This document shows, one piece after another, positions 1-8,840 of a stretch of 64,000 nt of DNA (its first letter is position 1; each line of letters begins with the position of its first letter). The position numbers were made by a program, and so were the translations under genes. Location of the stretch: the NCBI RefSeq assembly GCF_000708885.1, contig NZ_JEOE01000009.1, positions 50,907 to 114,906 of the forward strand. Direction: 5' to 3'. The notes below the pieces were generated by a model. The model ran no database searches and was not told the DNA's origin. It worked only from the letters and a program-made list of their open reading frames with translations. This stretch comes from Cellulomonas sp. HZM (GTDB lineage: Bacteria; Actinomycetota; Actinomycetes; Actinomycetales; Cellulomonadaceae).

Positions 1-168
1 TCGCGCAACCGGCACCTCGTCGAGGCCCTGCGCGACGCGCTGCTCGAGCGCCACGAGCTCATCGGCCCGGAGATCACCGACGTGCTCGAGGCGGCGGCCC
101 AGACCCCGACCCCCGCTCCCGCGACCCCGCCGGCCGGCACCCCCGCGGCGACGCTGTACGTCGCCTGA
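1..168 (+). CDS. C-terminal end of an FtsH/M41-like AAA+ peptidase (partial)
   Basis: Frame 1 is open from the first base to a TGA at 166-168, giving the last 55 residues of a protein whose start lies outside the window. The segment ending in ALLERHELIGPEITDVLEAA resembles the last helical part of FtsH-type M41 peptidases, where a run of the type LLerEtLxGxEI is followed by a disordered Pro/Ala tail, as here (about 20 residues rich in P, T and A). The match is to a short helical segment only, so the family call is tentative. It is co-directional with the following DNA glycosylase gene, 45 bp away. Confidence 0.5.
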   Translation, partial: SRNRHLVEALRDALLERHELIGPEITDVLEAAAQTPTPAPATPPAGTPAATLYVA

Positions 169-201
169 CCGCACGCGCGGGCGAGCGCTGGTCGCGGCCG
201 G

Positions 202-207
202 TAGCGT
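202..207 (+). promoter_or_regulatory. Putative -10 box (TAGCGT) of the nei gene
   Basis: TAGCGT ends 7 nt before the GTG start, with no Shine-Dalgarno sequence in between. This spacing would put transcription start at the start codon, i.e. a leaderless mRNA. The same geometry recurs in front of many other genes here. Confidence 0.45.
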
Positions 208-213
208 GGCGCG

Positions 214-1140
214 GTGCCCGAGGGTCATACCGTCCACCGCATCGCGCGGCAGCTGAGCGCCGACCTCGTCGGGGAGCCCCTCGCCGTGAGCTCGCCGCAG
301 GGACGGTTCGCCGCCGGTGCGGCCCGGCTCGACGGGCAGGTCATGGAGCGCGCGACAGCCGTCGGCAAGCAGCTGTTCTGCGAGTTCACGTCCGGTGACG
401 TGCTGCGCGTGCACCTGGGGCTGTACGGCGCGTGGGACTTCTACGGCCGCATCACCCCGATCGTCGAGGGTCAGGCGGCGCGCGGCAGCATGGGCGCCCC
501 GCGGCTGCGGCGCGCGGTACGCATGGGCGAGGACGAGCGCGAGCAGCCGGCCGACGAGGGTGGCCTCGTGTTCCCACCGCCGCCCGTCGGCGCGGTGCGG
601 GTGCGGCTCGCGACGAGCCAGTCGGTCGCGGACCTCCGCGGGCCCTCGGCGTGCGAGGTGCTGGGCCCCGACGAGGTGCAGGCCGTCGTCGACCGCCTCG
701 GCCCGGACCCGGCGAGCACCGACGACCTCGACGCCGCGGCCGACGTGGTCGCCGACCGGGTCACCGCGCGCGGTGTCCCCGTGGGGCAGCTGCTCATGGA
801 CCAGTCGGTGGTCGCCGGCATCGGCAACATCTACCGCGCCGAGCTGTTGTTCCGCGCGCGCCTCGACCCGTGGACGCCCGGTAAGCGGGTCCCGCGCGAC
901 GTCGTGCGCGCGCTGTGGCACGACTGGGCCGGGCTGCTCGCCGACGGCATCCGCGACGGCGTGATGATCACGCGCGAGGACCTCGACGCGGAGGGGCGGG
1001 CCGCGGCGCTCGTCGACCCCGAGCAGCGGCACTGGGTGTACCGCCGCACCGGCCTGCCGTGCCGGGTGTGCGGGACGCCCGTGCTGGTGGAGGACATGGC
1101 GTCGCGCAAGCTGTACCGCTGCCCGAGCTGCCAGCGCTGA
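214..1140 (+). CDS. nei: Formamidopyrimidine-DNA glycosylase/endonuclease VIII (Nei1 type)
   Basis: 308-aa base-excision repair enzyme that removes oxidised bases and nicks the DNA by beta/delta elimination. The mature N-terminus PEGHTVHRIA has the catalytic Pro-Glu pair; the PEGHT form is typical of the Nei branch and matches mycobacterial Nei1. The helix-two-turn-helix region contains QSVVAGIGNIYRAELLF (about residues 195-211). The C-terminal zinc finger has four cysteines, CRVCG near residue 286 and CPSC near the end. The GTG start at 214 is chosen because Pro2 must follow the initiator Met. Convergent with the DUF1684 gene, 15 bp away. Confidence 0.93.
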   Translation: MPEGHTVHRIARQLSADLVGEPLAVSSPQGRFAAGAARLDGQVMERATAVGKQLFCEFTSGDVLRVHLGLYGAWDFYGRITPIVEGQAARGSMGAPRLRRAVRMGEDEREQPADEGGLVFPPPPVGAVRVRLATSQSVADLRGPSACEVLGPDEVQAVVDRLGPDPASTDDLDAAADVVADRVTARGVPVGQLLMDQSVVAGIGNIYRAELLFRARLDPWTPGKRVPRDVVRALWHDWAGLLADGIRDGVMITREDLDAEGRAAALVDPEQRHWVYRRTGLPCRVCGTPVLVEDMASRKLYRCPSCQR

Positions 1141-1155
1141 GCCACGACGCAGCCG

Positions 1156-1764
1156 TCACCCCTCGAACGCCACCTCGCCTACGGTGACGGCGACGTCGAG
1201 AGTGTTCTCGGGCCGCGGCAGCGGGCAGGCCCACGCCGGGTCGTACGCGCAGGACGGGTTGTAGGCGAAGTTGAGGTCGACGACGAGCCGCCCGTCGGCC
1301 TCCCCGAGGTCCGCTCCCTTGACGGTGTCCAGCAGGTACCGGCCGCCGCCGTAGGAGTCCCCCGACGAGCACGTGGCGTCCCGGACGGGCAGGAACAGCC
1401 CGCCGCCGTAGGACCGCAGCGCCCACACCGCGAGCGACCCGAGCCCGGGCAGGGTGACGACGCCGACCTGCGAGAACGGCACGGTCCCGTCGGTGCCGGT
1501 CGGCACCTGGATCGTCGTCGGCTCCGCCGGCTCGAGGTCGACGACGAACCGGAACGCGGGATCGTACGGCCGCACGCGCACGGGAGCCGGCGAGCGCAGC
1601 GGCGACGCCGGGTGCGTCTGCATGAGCGACTCGCGCGCGGCAACCCATCCGGCGTGCGCCCGGGCGGGGTCCGCGGCGCGACGGACGTCCGCGTAGATCG
1701 CGGCCACCCGCCGCCGCCAGTCGACGAGATCGAGGGTCGAGAATGCCTGCTGCGCCTCCGTCAT
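1156..1764 (-). CDS. DUF1684 family protein
   Basis: 202-aa soluble protein of the DUF1684 family, which is widespread in actinobacteria; its biochemical role is unknown to me. Family hallmarks visible are LRSYGGGLFLPVRDAT, SYGGGRYLLDTVKG and LNFAYNPSCAYDPAWACP with the closing PRPENTLDVAV. The ATG at 1764 opens MTEAQQAFSTLDLVDWRRRV; the frame stays open upstream, but that part reads as low-complexity Arg/Ser/Cys shadow of the neighbouring gene. It probably forms a unit with the oxidoreductase gene upstream on the same strand (49 bp gap). Confidence 0.85.
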   Translation of the reverse strand: MTEAQQAFSTLDLVDWRRRVAAIYADVRRAADPARAHAGWVAARESLMQTHPASPLRSPAPVRVRPYDPAFRFVVDLEPAEPTTIQVPTGTDGTVPFSQVGVVTLPGLGSLAVWALRSYGGGLFLPVRDATCSSGDSYGGGRYLLDTVKGADLGEADGRLVVDLNFAYNPSCAYDPAWACPLPRPENTLDVAVTVGEVAFEG

Positions 1765-1813
1765 CCGTTCACCCAACCAGCCGGGCCCGACACGCGCCCG
1801 CTCACCCCGCAGC

Positions 1814-2734
1814 TCACCCCAGCTGCGGCACCACCTCGCGCGCCACGAGGTCGAGGTGCTCGAGGTCCTGCAGGTCGAGGACCTGCAGGTACACCCGTGT
1901 GATCCCCTTCTCGCGCAGCGCGCCCAACCGGTCGACCACCTCGGAGACCGTCCCGGCGAACCCGTGCGCACGCATCTGCGCGGCATCCCTCCCGATCGCC
2001 GAAGCCCGCCGCGCCACCTCGGCCTCCGTCGTCCCCACGCACAGGATGTGCGCCATCGACAGCACGAGCGACGACCGCTCGCGCCCCGCGGCGTCGAGCG
2101 CCGCGTGCATCGTCGCGATCCGCCCGTCCACCGCGTCGGCGTCGGGGAACACGAGGTTGAACTCGTCGGCGAACCGCGCCGCGAGCGCGGGCGTCCGCAC
2201 GGGACCGGACCCGCCGACGATCACCGGGATCCGAGGCTGGACCGGCTTGGGCAGCGCCGGGCTGTCGACCAGCGAGTAGTGCGAGCCGGAGAACGAGTAC
2301 GTGGACCCGAGCGGCGTCGACCACAGCCCCGTGACGATCTCGAGCTGCTCCTCGAGGATCCCGAACCGCTTGGCGGGGAACGGGATGCCGTACGCCTCGT
2401 GCTCCCTCTCGAACCACCCGGTCCCGAGCCCCAGCTCGACACGCCCGCCGGACATCTGGTCCACCTGCGCGACCTGGATCGCGAGGATCCCGGGGACCCG
2501 GTAGGTCACGGACGAGACGAGCGTGCCGAGCCGGATCCGGGAGGTCTCGCGCGCGAGGCCGGCGAGCGTCGTCCACGCGTCCGTCGGTCCGGGCAGGCCG
2601 TCGCCGCTCATCGACAGGTAGTGGTCGGAGCGGAAGAACGCGTCGAAGCCGAGGTCCTCGGTGGCGCGCGCGACCGCGAGCAGGTCGTCGTACGTGGCCC
2701 CCTGCTGGGGCTCGGTGAAGATGCGCAGGTCCAT
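1814..2734 (-). CDS. LLM-class F420-dependent oxidoreductase
   Basis: 306-aa TIM-barrel flavin/deazaflavin enzyme of the luciferase-like monooxygenase class, of the kind that uses coenzyme F420 in actinobacteria. MDLRIFTEPQQGATYDDLL begins the barrel; FDAFFRSDHYLS, GTLVSSVTYRVPGILA, GRVELGLGTGWFEREHEAYG and PVIVGGSG are typical family segments. I chose ATG 2734 over an in-frame GTG at 2749 because GAGGGTGG, a good ribosome binding site, overlaps the GTG and is well spaced from the ATG. The substrate cannot be told from sequence. Divergent from the GT2 operon. Confidence 0.9.
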   Translation of the reverse strand: MDLRIFTEPQQGATYDDLLAVARATEDLGFDAFFRSDHYLSMSGDGLPGPTDAWTTLAGLARETSRIRLGTLVSSVTYRVPGILAIQVAQVDQMSGGRVELGLGTGWFEREHEAYGIPFPAKRFGILEEQLEIVTGLWSTPLGSTYSFSGSHYSLVDSPALPKPVQPRIPVIVGGSGPVRTPALAARFADEFNLVFPDADAVDGRIATMHAALDAAGRERSSLVLSMAHILCVGTTEAEVARRASAIGRDAAQMRAHGFAGTVSEVVDRLGALREKGITRVYLQVLDLQDLEHLDLVAREVVPQLG

Positions 2735-2968
2735 GCGGACCACCCTCACACGGCGACGACGACGAGCGGCGCGAGTTCACCCCGGTGTGACCTGCCCCAC
2801 ACCGCGAGTTGGTGGACAGCCCCGCGCGACGCTCCCTACCGTCGAAGACATCCGCCGCCGGCCCAGCCAGGGACGCGCGACGCACCTGGCGCCACCGACG
2901 CCGTCACCACGGCAGACGTGGGCCCGCTCCGAGCGGTCCGCGTACCGCACGGCGACGGGGGCCAGACG

Positions 2969-4651
2969 ATGACCACCACGTTCGACAGGCTCGTGCTCGA
3001 GCCACGCAGGACCGACCAGCCGCAGGCCAAGCCGGCCCGCACCAAGGAGACCGAGGCGGCGCAGAGCCCCTCGATGGTGATGCTGGTGCTGCTCGCCAGC
3101 GCGGGGATCGTCGTCTACGCGATCTTCCTGCTCAACCCGGCCAACCGCGGTGACTGGCTGCCGTACGGCATGGTCATCGCCGCGGAGACCGTGCTCGTGG
3201 TGCATGCGCTGCTGGCCATGTGGACCGTCCTGTCGGCCGGGTACGACCCGCGCGGGTTCGCGTTCCACCACGCGCAGGACCGGCTGTACGGCATCGGCGA
3301 GATCATCGGGGAGCGCGCCGAGGACCGGCCGCAGGACTGGCAGATGCACCTCGACGACTGGCCCGTCTCGATCGACGTCTTCGTCACGACGTACGGCGAG
3401 GACCTCGCGACGATCCGCGCGACCGTCGAGGCCGCCGTCGCGATGACGGGTCGGCACGAGACGTGGGTGCTCGACGACGGGCGGTCCGACGCCGTCCGCG
3501 ACCTCGCCGCCGAGCTGGGCGCGCGCTACGTGCGGCGGCTGTCGAGCAACGGCGCCAAGGCGGGCAACCTCAACCACGCGCTGTCGTTGACCCGCGGCGA
3601 GCTGTTCGTCGTCTTCGACGCGGACTTCGTGCCACGCCCGGAGTTCCTGCACGAGACGGTGCCGTTCTTCGCGTCCGACGACGTCGCGTTCGTGCAGACC
3701 CCGCAGGCCTACGGGAACCTGCACACGGTGGTCAGCAAGGGCGCCGGGTACATGCAGGCGGTGTTCTACCGCTTCATCCAGCCGGGCCGGAACCGGTTCA
3801 ACGCGGCGTTCTGCGTGGGCACCAACGTCATCTTCCGTCGCGCGGCGATCGACGACGTGGGCGGCATCTGCTCGGACTCGAAGTCGGAGGACGTGTGGAC
3901 CTCGCTCATGCTGCACGAGAAGGGCTGGCGCACGATCTACATCCCGAAGGTGCTCGCGGTGGGCGACACCCCGGAGACGGTCGAGGCGTACACCAAGCAG
4001 CAGCTGCGCTGGGCGACCGGCGGCTTCGAGATCATGCTGACCCACAACCCGATGTCCCCGCGGAGGAACCTGACGCTCGACCAGCGCCTGCAGTACCTGG
4101 TGACCGCCACCTTCTACCTCACGGGCATCGCGCCGGGGCTGCTCATCCTGGTACCGCCGCTGCAGATCTACTTCGACCTGACGCCGATGAACCTGCACAT
4201 CACGGTGTGGACGTGGGCGCTGTACTACCTCGGGTTCTACGGCCTGCAGGTGCTGGTCGCGTTCTACACGCTCGGCTCGTTCCGCTGGCAGACGCTGCTC
4301 CTCGCGGCCGTGTCGTTCCCCATCTACGTGCGCGCGCTGGTCAACGCCGCGCTCAAGCGCGAGCAGGCCTGGCACGTGACCGGCTCGAAGGGTGCGTACC
4401 GCTCGCCGTTCGCGTTCATCCAGCCGCAGGTGCTCGTCTTCGCGCTGCTCGCGCTGACGACGGTCGTCGGGACCTGGAAGGACCTGAGCAACGGCTACCC
4501 GAGCCTCGCGCTCGCGTGGAACGCGACCAACACGCTGATCCTCGGCGGCTTCGTGCTCACGGCATGGCGCGAGGGACGCGCGGCGAAGCAGGCGACGCGA
4601 CCCGTCCGCGGCCGACGAACCGCCGCCCCGGCACTGGCAGGTGCGGCATGA
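2969..4651 (+). CDS. Membrane-embedded family-2 glycosyltransferase, cellulose/curdlan synthase type
   Basis: 560-aa processive synthase predicted to polymerise a beta-glucan from UDP-glucose and extrude it through its own membrane channel. Two N-terminal helices (about 37-57 and 68-92) precede the cytosolic GT-A domain. All four catalytic signatures are present: DDG at 169-171, DAD at 217-219, SED at 306-308 and QQLRW at 344-348. Five or so helices follow. No C-terminal PilZ domain is visible, so c-di-GMP control through PilZ, as in BcsA, is not supported. The start is ATG 2969; the upstream open frame is antisense to the oxidoreductase. Its stop overlaps the next start (ATGA). The product is inferred as beta-1,3-glucan from the GH81 gene two genes on; cellulose is the main alternative. 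Confidence 0.9.
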   Translation: MTTTFDRLVLEPRRTDQPQAKPARTKETEAAQSPSMVMLVLLASAGIVVYAIFLLNPANRGDWLPYGMVIAAETVLVVHALLAMWTVLSAGYDPRGFAFHHAQDRLYGIGEIIGERAEDRPQDWQMHLDDWPVSIDVFVTTYGEDLATIRATVEAAVAMTGRHETWVLDDGRSDAVRDLAAELGARYVRRLSSNGAKAGNLNHALSLTRGELFVVFDADFVPRPEFLHETVPFFASDDVAFVQTPQAYGNLHTVVSKGAGYMQAVFYRFIQPGRNRFNAAFCVGTNVIFRRAAIDDVGGICSDSKSEDVWTSLMLHEKGWRTIYIPKVLAVGDTPETVEAYTKQQLRWATGGFEIMLTHNPMSPRRNLTLDQRLQYLVTATFYLTGIAPGLLILVPPLQIYFDLTPMNLHITVWTWALYYLGFYGLQVLVAFYTLGSFRWQTLLLAAVSFPIYVRALVNAALKREQAWHVTGSKGAYRSPFAFIQPQVLVFALLALTTVVGTWKDLSNGYPSLALAWNATNTLILGGFVLTAWREGRAAKQATRPVRGRRTAAPALAGAA

Positions 4652-5373
4652 CGTGGGCGGGCAGGCTGCGACTGGTCGCAGGCCTGCTGGTGGTGCTCGT
4701 CGTCGCGGCGCTCGCCACGTACGCGCTCAACGAGCGGCGCGGGCAGGCGACGAGCGACTCGGCGCAGATCCTCGCCAGGTCGTACGCCGTGGGGACGCCG
4801 TACGCGGGGCTCGTCGTCAATCAGTACGTCGAGGTGGGCGACGAGGTGCACGAGGGGCAGTCGCTGTTCGTCGTCGACGCCGCCGCGCTGCGACAGGGCA
4901 ACGGCATCGAGAAGGCGGTCCCGGAGACGACGCACCTGGACGACGAGGGCCGCCTGGTCATCACGGCCGCGGGCGACGGCGTCGTCACGCAGGTCGACGG
5001 CACGCAGGGGACGTTCGTGCAGTCCGCCGCCGACCTCGCGACGGTCCAGCGCGACGGCACGCTGTACGTGCAGGCGGAGTACACGCTGTCGCCGAAGGAG
5101 TACGCGCGCGTCCCGGCGCACGCGAAGGTGACGATCACGCTGCCGGACAAGCGCACGATCGACGGCACGGTGGACCGTGTGAAGGTCGAGACCGTCGCCG
5201 GAACCGCGCAGGCCGTGATGACGATCGTCGGCGACGGGCTGGTGCAGGGCGACGACGACGGGCTCGTGTCCGCCGGCACGCCCGTCGAGGCGCAGCTGCA
5301 CCTCGAGAACGACGGGGTGGTGACGACCGTCTCCGACGCGGTGAAGAGCTACGTGCGGGGGGTGGTCGGGTGA
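4648..5373 (+). CDS. HlyD-like membrane-anchored biotinyl-lipoyl/barrel-sandwich protein
   Basis: 241 aa. One N-terminal transmembrane helix (about residues 7-27) is followed by an extracytoplasmic part with HlyD-type half-motifs: YVEVGDEVHEGQSLFVVDAA near 55-75 and GDGVVTQVDGTQGTFVQ near 112-128, then a beta-barrel-like segment with AKVTITLPDKRTIDGTV. Membrane-fusion proteins of this type accompany polysaccharide synthases in diderms; in this presumably monoderm cell it may instead stabilise the synthase or guide the nascent chain. Start overlaps the synthase stop and its own stop overlaps the glucanase start, implying translational coupling. Function is inferred from context. Confidence 0.75.
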   Translation: MTWAGRLRLVAGLLVVLVVAALATYALNERRGQATSDSAQILARSYAVGTPYAGLVVNQYVEVGDEVHEGQSLFVVDAAALRQGNGIEKAVPETTHLDDEGRLVITAAGDGVVTQVDGTQGTFVQSAADLATVQRDGTLYVQAEYTLSPKEYARVPAHAKVTITLPDKRTIDGTVDRVKVETVAGTAQAVMTIVGDGLVQGDDDGLVSAGTPVEAQLHLENDGVVTTVSDAVKSYVRGVVG

Positions 5374-7445
5374 CGGGCCGCCGGTGGGTCGGTGCGGGGG
5401 TCGCCGCGGCGCTCGTCGTCGGGGGTGGTGCGGCGCTCGCGCTCGCGGCGCCCTGGGACGGCGCGGGTACGACCAGCGGCGCGGGTGCGACGGGCGAGGC
5501 ATCGCCGGCCGTCGCCCCCGGCCCGCCCGACGCCACGCTCCCGCAGGTCGACACCGCGGCCCTCGTCGCCGCGGTCCCGCACCGCGAGGCCGCCAAGATC
5601 GACCCGGTTCGCCTCGCCCCGGGCGTCGTCCCGCCGACCAACCGCTGGTACTCGGGCCTCGTGTTCGGCGACCAGCCGCAGCCGGTCTTCGCGGAACCGC
5701 TCTCGTTCGCGCTCACCCCGTCGGGCTTCACGCTGGGCCTGCCCACGCCGACGACGAGCGACACGACGATCGCCGCCCCTCACGTGCCCGCCGTGACGGT
5801 GGACGTGGGCGCGACGAGCGCGCGCGTGAGCGAGGCCGACCCCGTGAGCGTGACGGTCGACCTGCTGGACGGGAGCGCCGTCCTGGGACACGTGGTGCTG
5901 GCGGAGGGCTCGCCGTTCGTGTCGTTCACGGCCACGCGCGACGTCTCGGTCCGCACCGACGGCCCGCTCGCCGCGACCGCAGGCGGCCCGGCGACCGCGG
6001 CGGGGGAGCGCTGGGCGTTCGTCGGCCCGGGGTACGACGACGGGGCGACGCAGCTGCACGCGGGCGCGACCGCCACCTGGTACGCGCTCCCCGACGACCC
6101 GGCACCCACGGCCGCGGCCACGCTCGCGACGGCCGCGGCGCACCCGGTGACCGGCGTCGGCATCACCTACGGCGTCGACGACCACGTCGCCCGCACCACG
6201 CTCACCTACCGCACCGACGGCGGGGCGAGCGCCTACGTCCTCATGCCACACCACCGCACGGGCACCCAGCCCGCGCGCACGGGCTGCGGGCTGGGCACGT
6301 ACGCGAGCGTGTACGGGGACCTCGAGCTGTGCGCCGGATCGGCCCTGTCGTCGTATGCCCCGACGCAGCGACCGGCGGGCACGTTCGACCTGTCGGGCCT
6401 GACGAAGGCGCAGCGCGCGACCATGACGGCGTCGCTGACCCAGGACGTCGCGGCGACGCCCGCGTTCCCGTCCGACACCTACTTCGGCGGCAAGTCGCTG
6501 CTGCGCGCGGCCGACCTCGTGACGATCGGCGACGCGCTCGGGCAGTCCTCCGCGGTGGCGGACCTGCGCGCGAGGACCGTGGCGGCGCTGCGCGAGTGGG
6601 CGCAGCCGGACGGGTGCGAGAGCCGCGACGCCCGGTGCGTCGTGTACGACGAGAAGGCGCGCACGGCCCTCGGCCTCACGGCGTCGTTCGGCTCCGACGA
6701 GCTCAACGACCACCATTTCCACTACGGCTACCTGCTGTCCGCGGCGGGCGTGCTGGCGGCCGACGACGAGGCGCTCGCGCGCGACCTCTCGCCCGTGATG
6801 GACCTGCTGGGCCAGGACATCGCAGCGGCACGCCCGTCCGACGAGCTGCCGCAGCTGCGCAGCTTCGACCCCTACGCGGGCCACTCGTGGGCGTCGGGCA
6901 CCGCGCCGTTCGCCGACGGCAACAACCAGGAGTCCAGCTCCGAGGCGGTCAACGCGTGGAACGGGCTCGGGCTGTGGGCCGCCGCGTCCGACCAGCCCGA
7001 GCTCGCCACCGAGGCGACGTGGCTGCTCTCGACCGAGGCGCTCACCGCGCGCACGTACTGGACCGCGCCCGAGCTGCCGTCCGGCTTCGGGCACCGCGTG
7101 ATCGGGATCAGCTGGGGCGGCAAGCGCGACTGGGCGACGTGGTTCAGCCCCGAGCCGAGCGCCGTGCTGGGCATCCAGCTGCTCCCGCTCGGTCCGGCGC
7201 AGCTCACGCTCGCGCGCGACGTGCCGCCCGCCGGCATCACGGCGGCGGTCGACGAGGCCGCACCGGACGGCTACGACGTGATGTTCGGAGGGGACCTGCT
7301 GGGCTACCGGGCGCTCGCGGGGTCGGCCGAGGCGTCGTCCGCCTGGACCGAGCTCACGACGCTCGGTGACGCCGGGATCGACGACGGGACGTCCCGCACG
7401 GCGCTGCTCGCCTTCGTCGCGGCGGCCGAGGCGCGCTCGGGCTGA
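5370..7445 (+). CDS. GH81 family endo-beta-1,3-glucanase, exported
   Basis: 691 aa, close to the length of a complete GH81 domain plus export signal. The N-terminus has a Lys/Arg-poor start then a hydrophobic helix (about 8-30) ending ALALAAP, a signal peptide or anchor. Family segments are PTNRWYSGLVFGDQPQPVF near 91-108, the acid-bearing D447-HHFHYGY, DPYAGHSWASG, and NQESSSEA with Glu521 and Glu525 in the nucleophile/base region. GH81 enzymes hydrolyse beta-1,3-glucan such as laminarin or curdlan. Encoded in the same operon as a synthase, it probably trims or releases the polymer. GTG start overlaps the previous stop. The last 142 bp overlap the 3' end of the opposing GT87 gene. Confidence 0.88.
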   Translation: MTGRRWVGAGVAAALVVGGGAALALAAPWDGAGTTSGAGATGEASPAVAPGPPDATLPQVDTAALVAAVPHREAAKIDPVRLAPGVVPPTNRWYSGLVFGDQPQPVFAEPLSFALTPSGFTLGLPTPTTSDTTIAAPHVPAVTVDVGATSARVSEADPVSVTVDLLDGSAVLGHVVLAEGSPFVSFTATRDVSVRTDGPLAATAGGPATAAGERWAFVGPGYDDGATQLHAGATATWYALPDDPAPTAAATLATAAAHPVTGVGITYGVDDHVARTTLTYRTDGGASAYVLMPHHRTGTQPARTGCGLGTYASVYGDLELCAGSALSSYAPTQRPAGTFDLSGLTKAQRATMTASLTQDVAATPAFPSDTYFGGKSLLRAADLVTIGDALGQSSAVADLRARTVAALREWAQPDGCESRDARCVVYDEKARTALGLTASFGSDELNDHHFHYGYLLSAAGVLAADDEALARDLSPVMDLLGQDIAAARPSDELPQLRSFDPYAGHSWASGTAPFADGNNQESSSEAVNAWNGLGLWAAASDQPELATEATWLLSTEALTARTYWTAPELPSGFGHRVIGISWGGKRDWATWFSPEPSAVLGIQLLPLGPAQLTLARDVPPAGITAAVDEAAPDGYDVMFGGDLLGYRALAGSAEASSAWTELTTLGDAGIDDGTSRTALLAFVAAAEARSG

Positions 7446-8668
7446 CGCAGCAGCTCGACCACCGTGACCACCGCGAGCGCGACGAGCGCGACGTTGCGGC
7501 CGATGAGCACGAGCGTCATGAGGTCCTGCCCGGCCACGATCCCGTCGTAGCCCCACGGGAAGATGACCTGCGTCGCCCCCGCGATGCCCGCGACGAGCAG
7601 CGCGGTGGTGCGCCAGTGCGGCAGCCGCAGCGCGAGCGCGACCGCGACCGGCGGAGCCAGCCACCCGATGTACTGCGGCGAACCCACCTTGTTGAACACG
7701 ATCAGCAGCGTCACGACGAGCATCGATCCGCGCACCAGGAACTCCGCGCCCACACGCGGCAGCCCCCACAGCCGCCCGTCGAGCACGCTGCGCCGCCACC
7801 ACAGGAACAGCGAGGCGCCGACGAGCCCGACGAAGAACAGGAGCCCCAGCAGGTCGGCCGCCTCCTGGGTGCCCGGTCCGTGGATCTCCCACGTCACGAG
7901 CGCCTGGTTCAGCTCGACGACCACGCGCGGCGACCACAGGCTCGCCACCAGCCACGGCGTCGCGCCGACCGCCTCGACCTGCAGCCCGCGCTGGTCCTGC
8001 TCGGCGAGGAACGAGAAGAGGTACTGCCCGCCGCCCAGCGCCGCGACGACGCCCATGACGACGACGCTCACGGCCGCGGCCGGGGCCACGACGTCGCGCC
8101 ACGGCCGCCGTGCGGCGAGGAACAGCGGCGCGAGCAGCGCACCGGGTGCGACCTTGATCCACGCGCCCACGGTCAGCAGCGCCGACGAGAGCCACGGGTG
8201 CCGCAGCCCCAGCACGAGCGCGACGACCACGACGGGTGCGACCACGGCGTCGAGCCGACCCATCGCGACCGGCCCGAGCAGCGCGATGAACGCGATCCAC
8301 CACCACGCGCCGGTCGTCGTCGCGCGCTGCGAGGTGCGCCGGCCCGACCACGCGGGGGTGTGCAGCAGCGCGAACACCGCGACCGCGTCCAGCGCGGTGA
8401 CCATGAGGCTCCACGCGGTCGCGTACTGCGCGGTGCCGACCGTGCTGCCGACCGCGCCGCCCAGCATCGGCAGCGTCGCCAGCGGGGGGTACACCCAGGA
8501 GACGTCGACGCCCTGCCACACGCCGTCGTGCAGCCCCTGCCACATCCACCAGCGGTAGAGGTCCAGGTCCCAGAACGCGCGCTGCGGGATGAGCACGACC
8601 CCGAGCAGCATGAGCCACCCGTGCACGAGCGCGAACGCGGTCCATACCGCCGCCCGTGACCGGATCAC
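7304..8668 (-). CDS. GT87 family polyprenyl-phosphate mannosyltransferase-like membrane protein
   Basis: About 454 aa if the GTG at 8668 is used. Multi-pass protein of the GT87 (DUF2029) family, which transfers mannose from polyprenyl-phosphate-mannose in lipoglycan assembly. The catalytic-loop Asp region WDLDLYRWWMWQGLHDGVW follows the first helix, and PPLATLPML matches the family. About ten hydrophobic segments follow. The open frame runs upstream to 8914 without a convincing ribosome binding site, so the start is uncertain. The 47 C-terminal residues, Ser/Ala-rich, are encoded antisense to the GH81 gene. Confidence 0.8.
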   Translation of the reverse strand: MIRSRAAVWTAFALVHGWLMLLGVVLIPQRAFWDLDLYRWWMWQGLHDGVWQGVDVSWVYPPLATLPMLGGAVGSTVGTAQYATAWSLMVTALDAVAVFALLHTPAWSGRRTSQRATTTGAWWWIAFIALLGPVAMGRLDAVVAPVVVVALVLGLRHPWLSSALLTVGAWIKVAPGALLAPLFLAARRPWRDVVAPAAAVSVVVMGVVAALGGGQYLFSFLAEQDQRGLQVEAVGATPWLVASLWSPRVVVELNQALVTWEIHGPGTQEAADLLGLLFFVGLVGASLFLWWRRSVLDGRLWGLPRVGAEFLVRGSMLVVTLLIVFNKVGSPQYIGWLAPPVAVALALRLPHWRTTALLVAGIAGATQVIFPWGYDGIVAGQDLMTLVLIGRNVALVALAVVTVVELLRQPERASAAATKASSAVRDVPSSIPASPSVVSSVQADDASADPASAR

Positions 8669-8840
8669 GGGGTGGGCAGCGAGACGTCGCTCGACGGCAC
8701 GGGTCTCGAGGGGGCGGGTCAGGGCTGCCTCCGGCGGGAGGGCACGAACGTCGTCGTGCGGCGGGCATCCGGACGGATGCCCGGTCGAAGACCGCCAGGC
8801 TATCCGTCCGACTTGTGCGCCCGGTCCGATGTGTCGGTCG

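Noticed and set aside
1856..2968. Extended 931-codon version of the GT2 gene
   Set aside because: The extra 371 residues are antisense to the oxidoreductase and low-complexity; ATG 2969 fits the family.
2969..4651. c-di-GMP control through a PilZ domain of the GT2 synthase
   Set aside because: No RxxxR...DxSxxG motif appears after the last helix.
5349..8768. 1139-codon open frame on the minus strand through the GH81 gene
   Set aside because: Arg/Ala/Gly-rich shadow of GH81 and GT87 genes, with no motif; typical of very high GC DNA.
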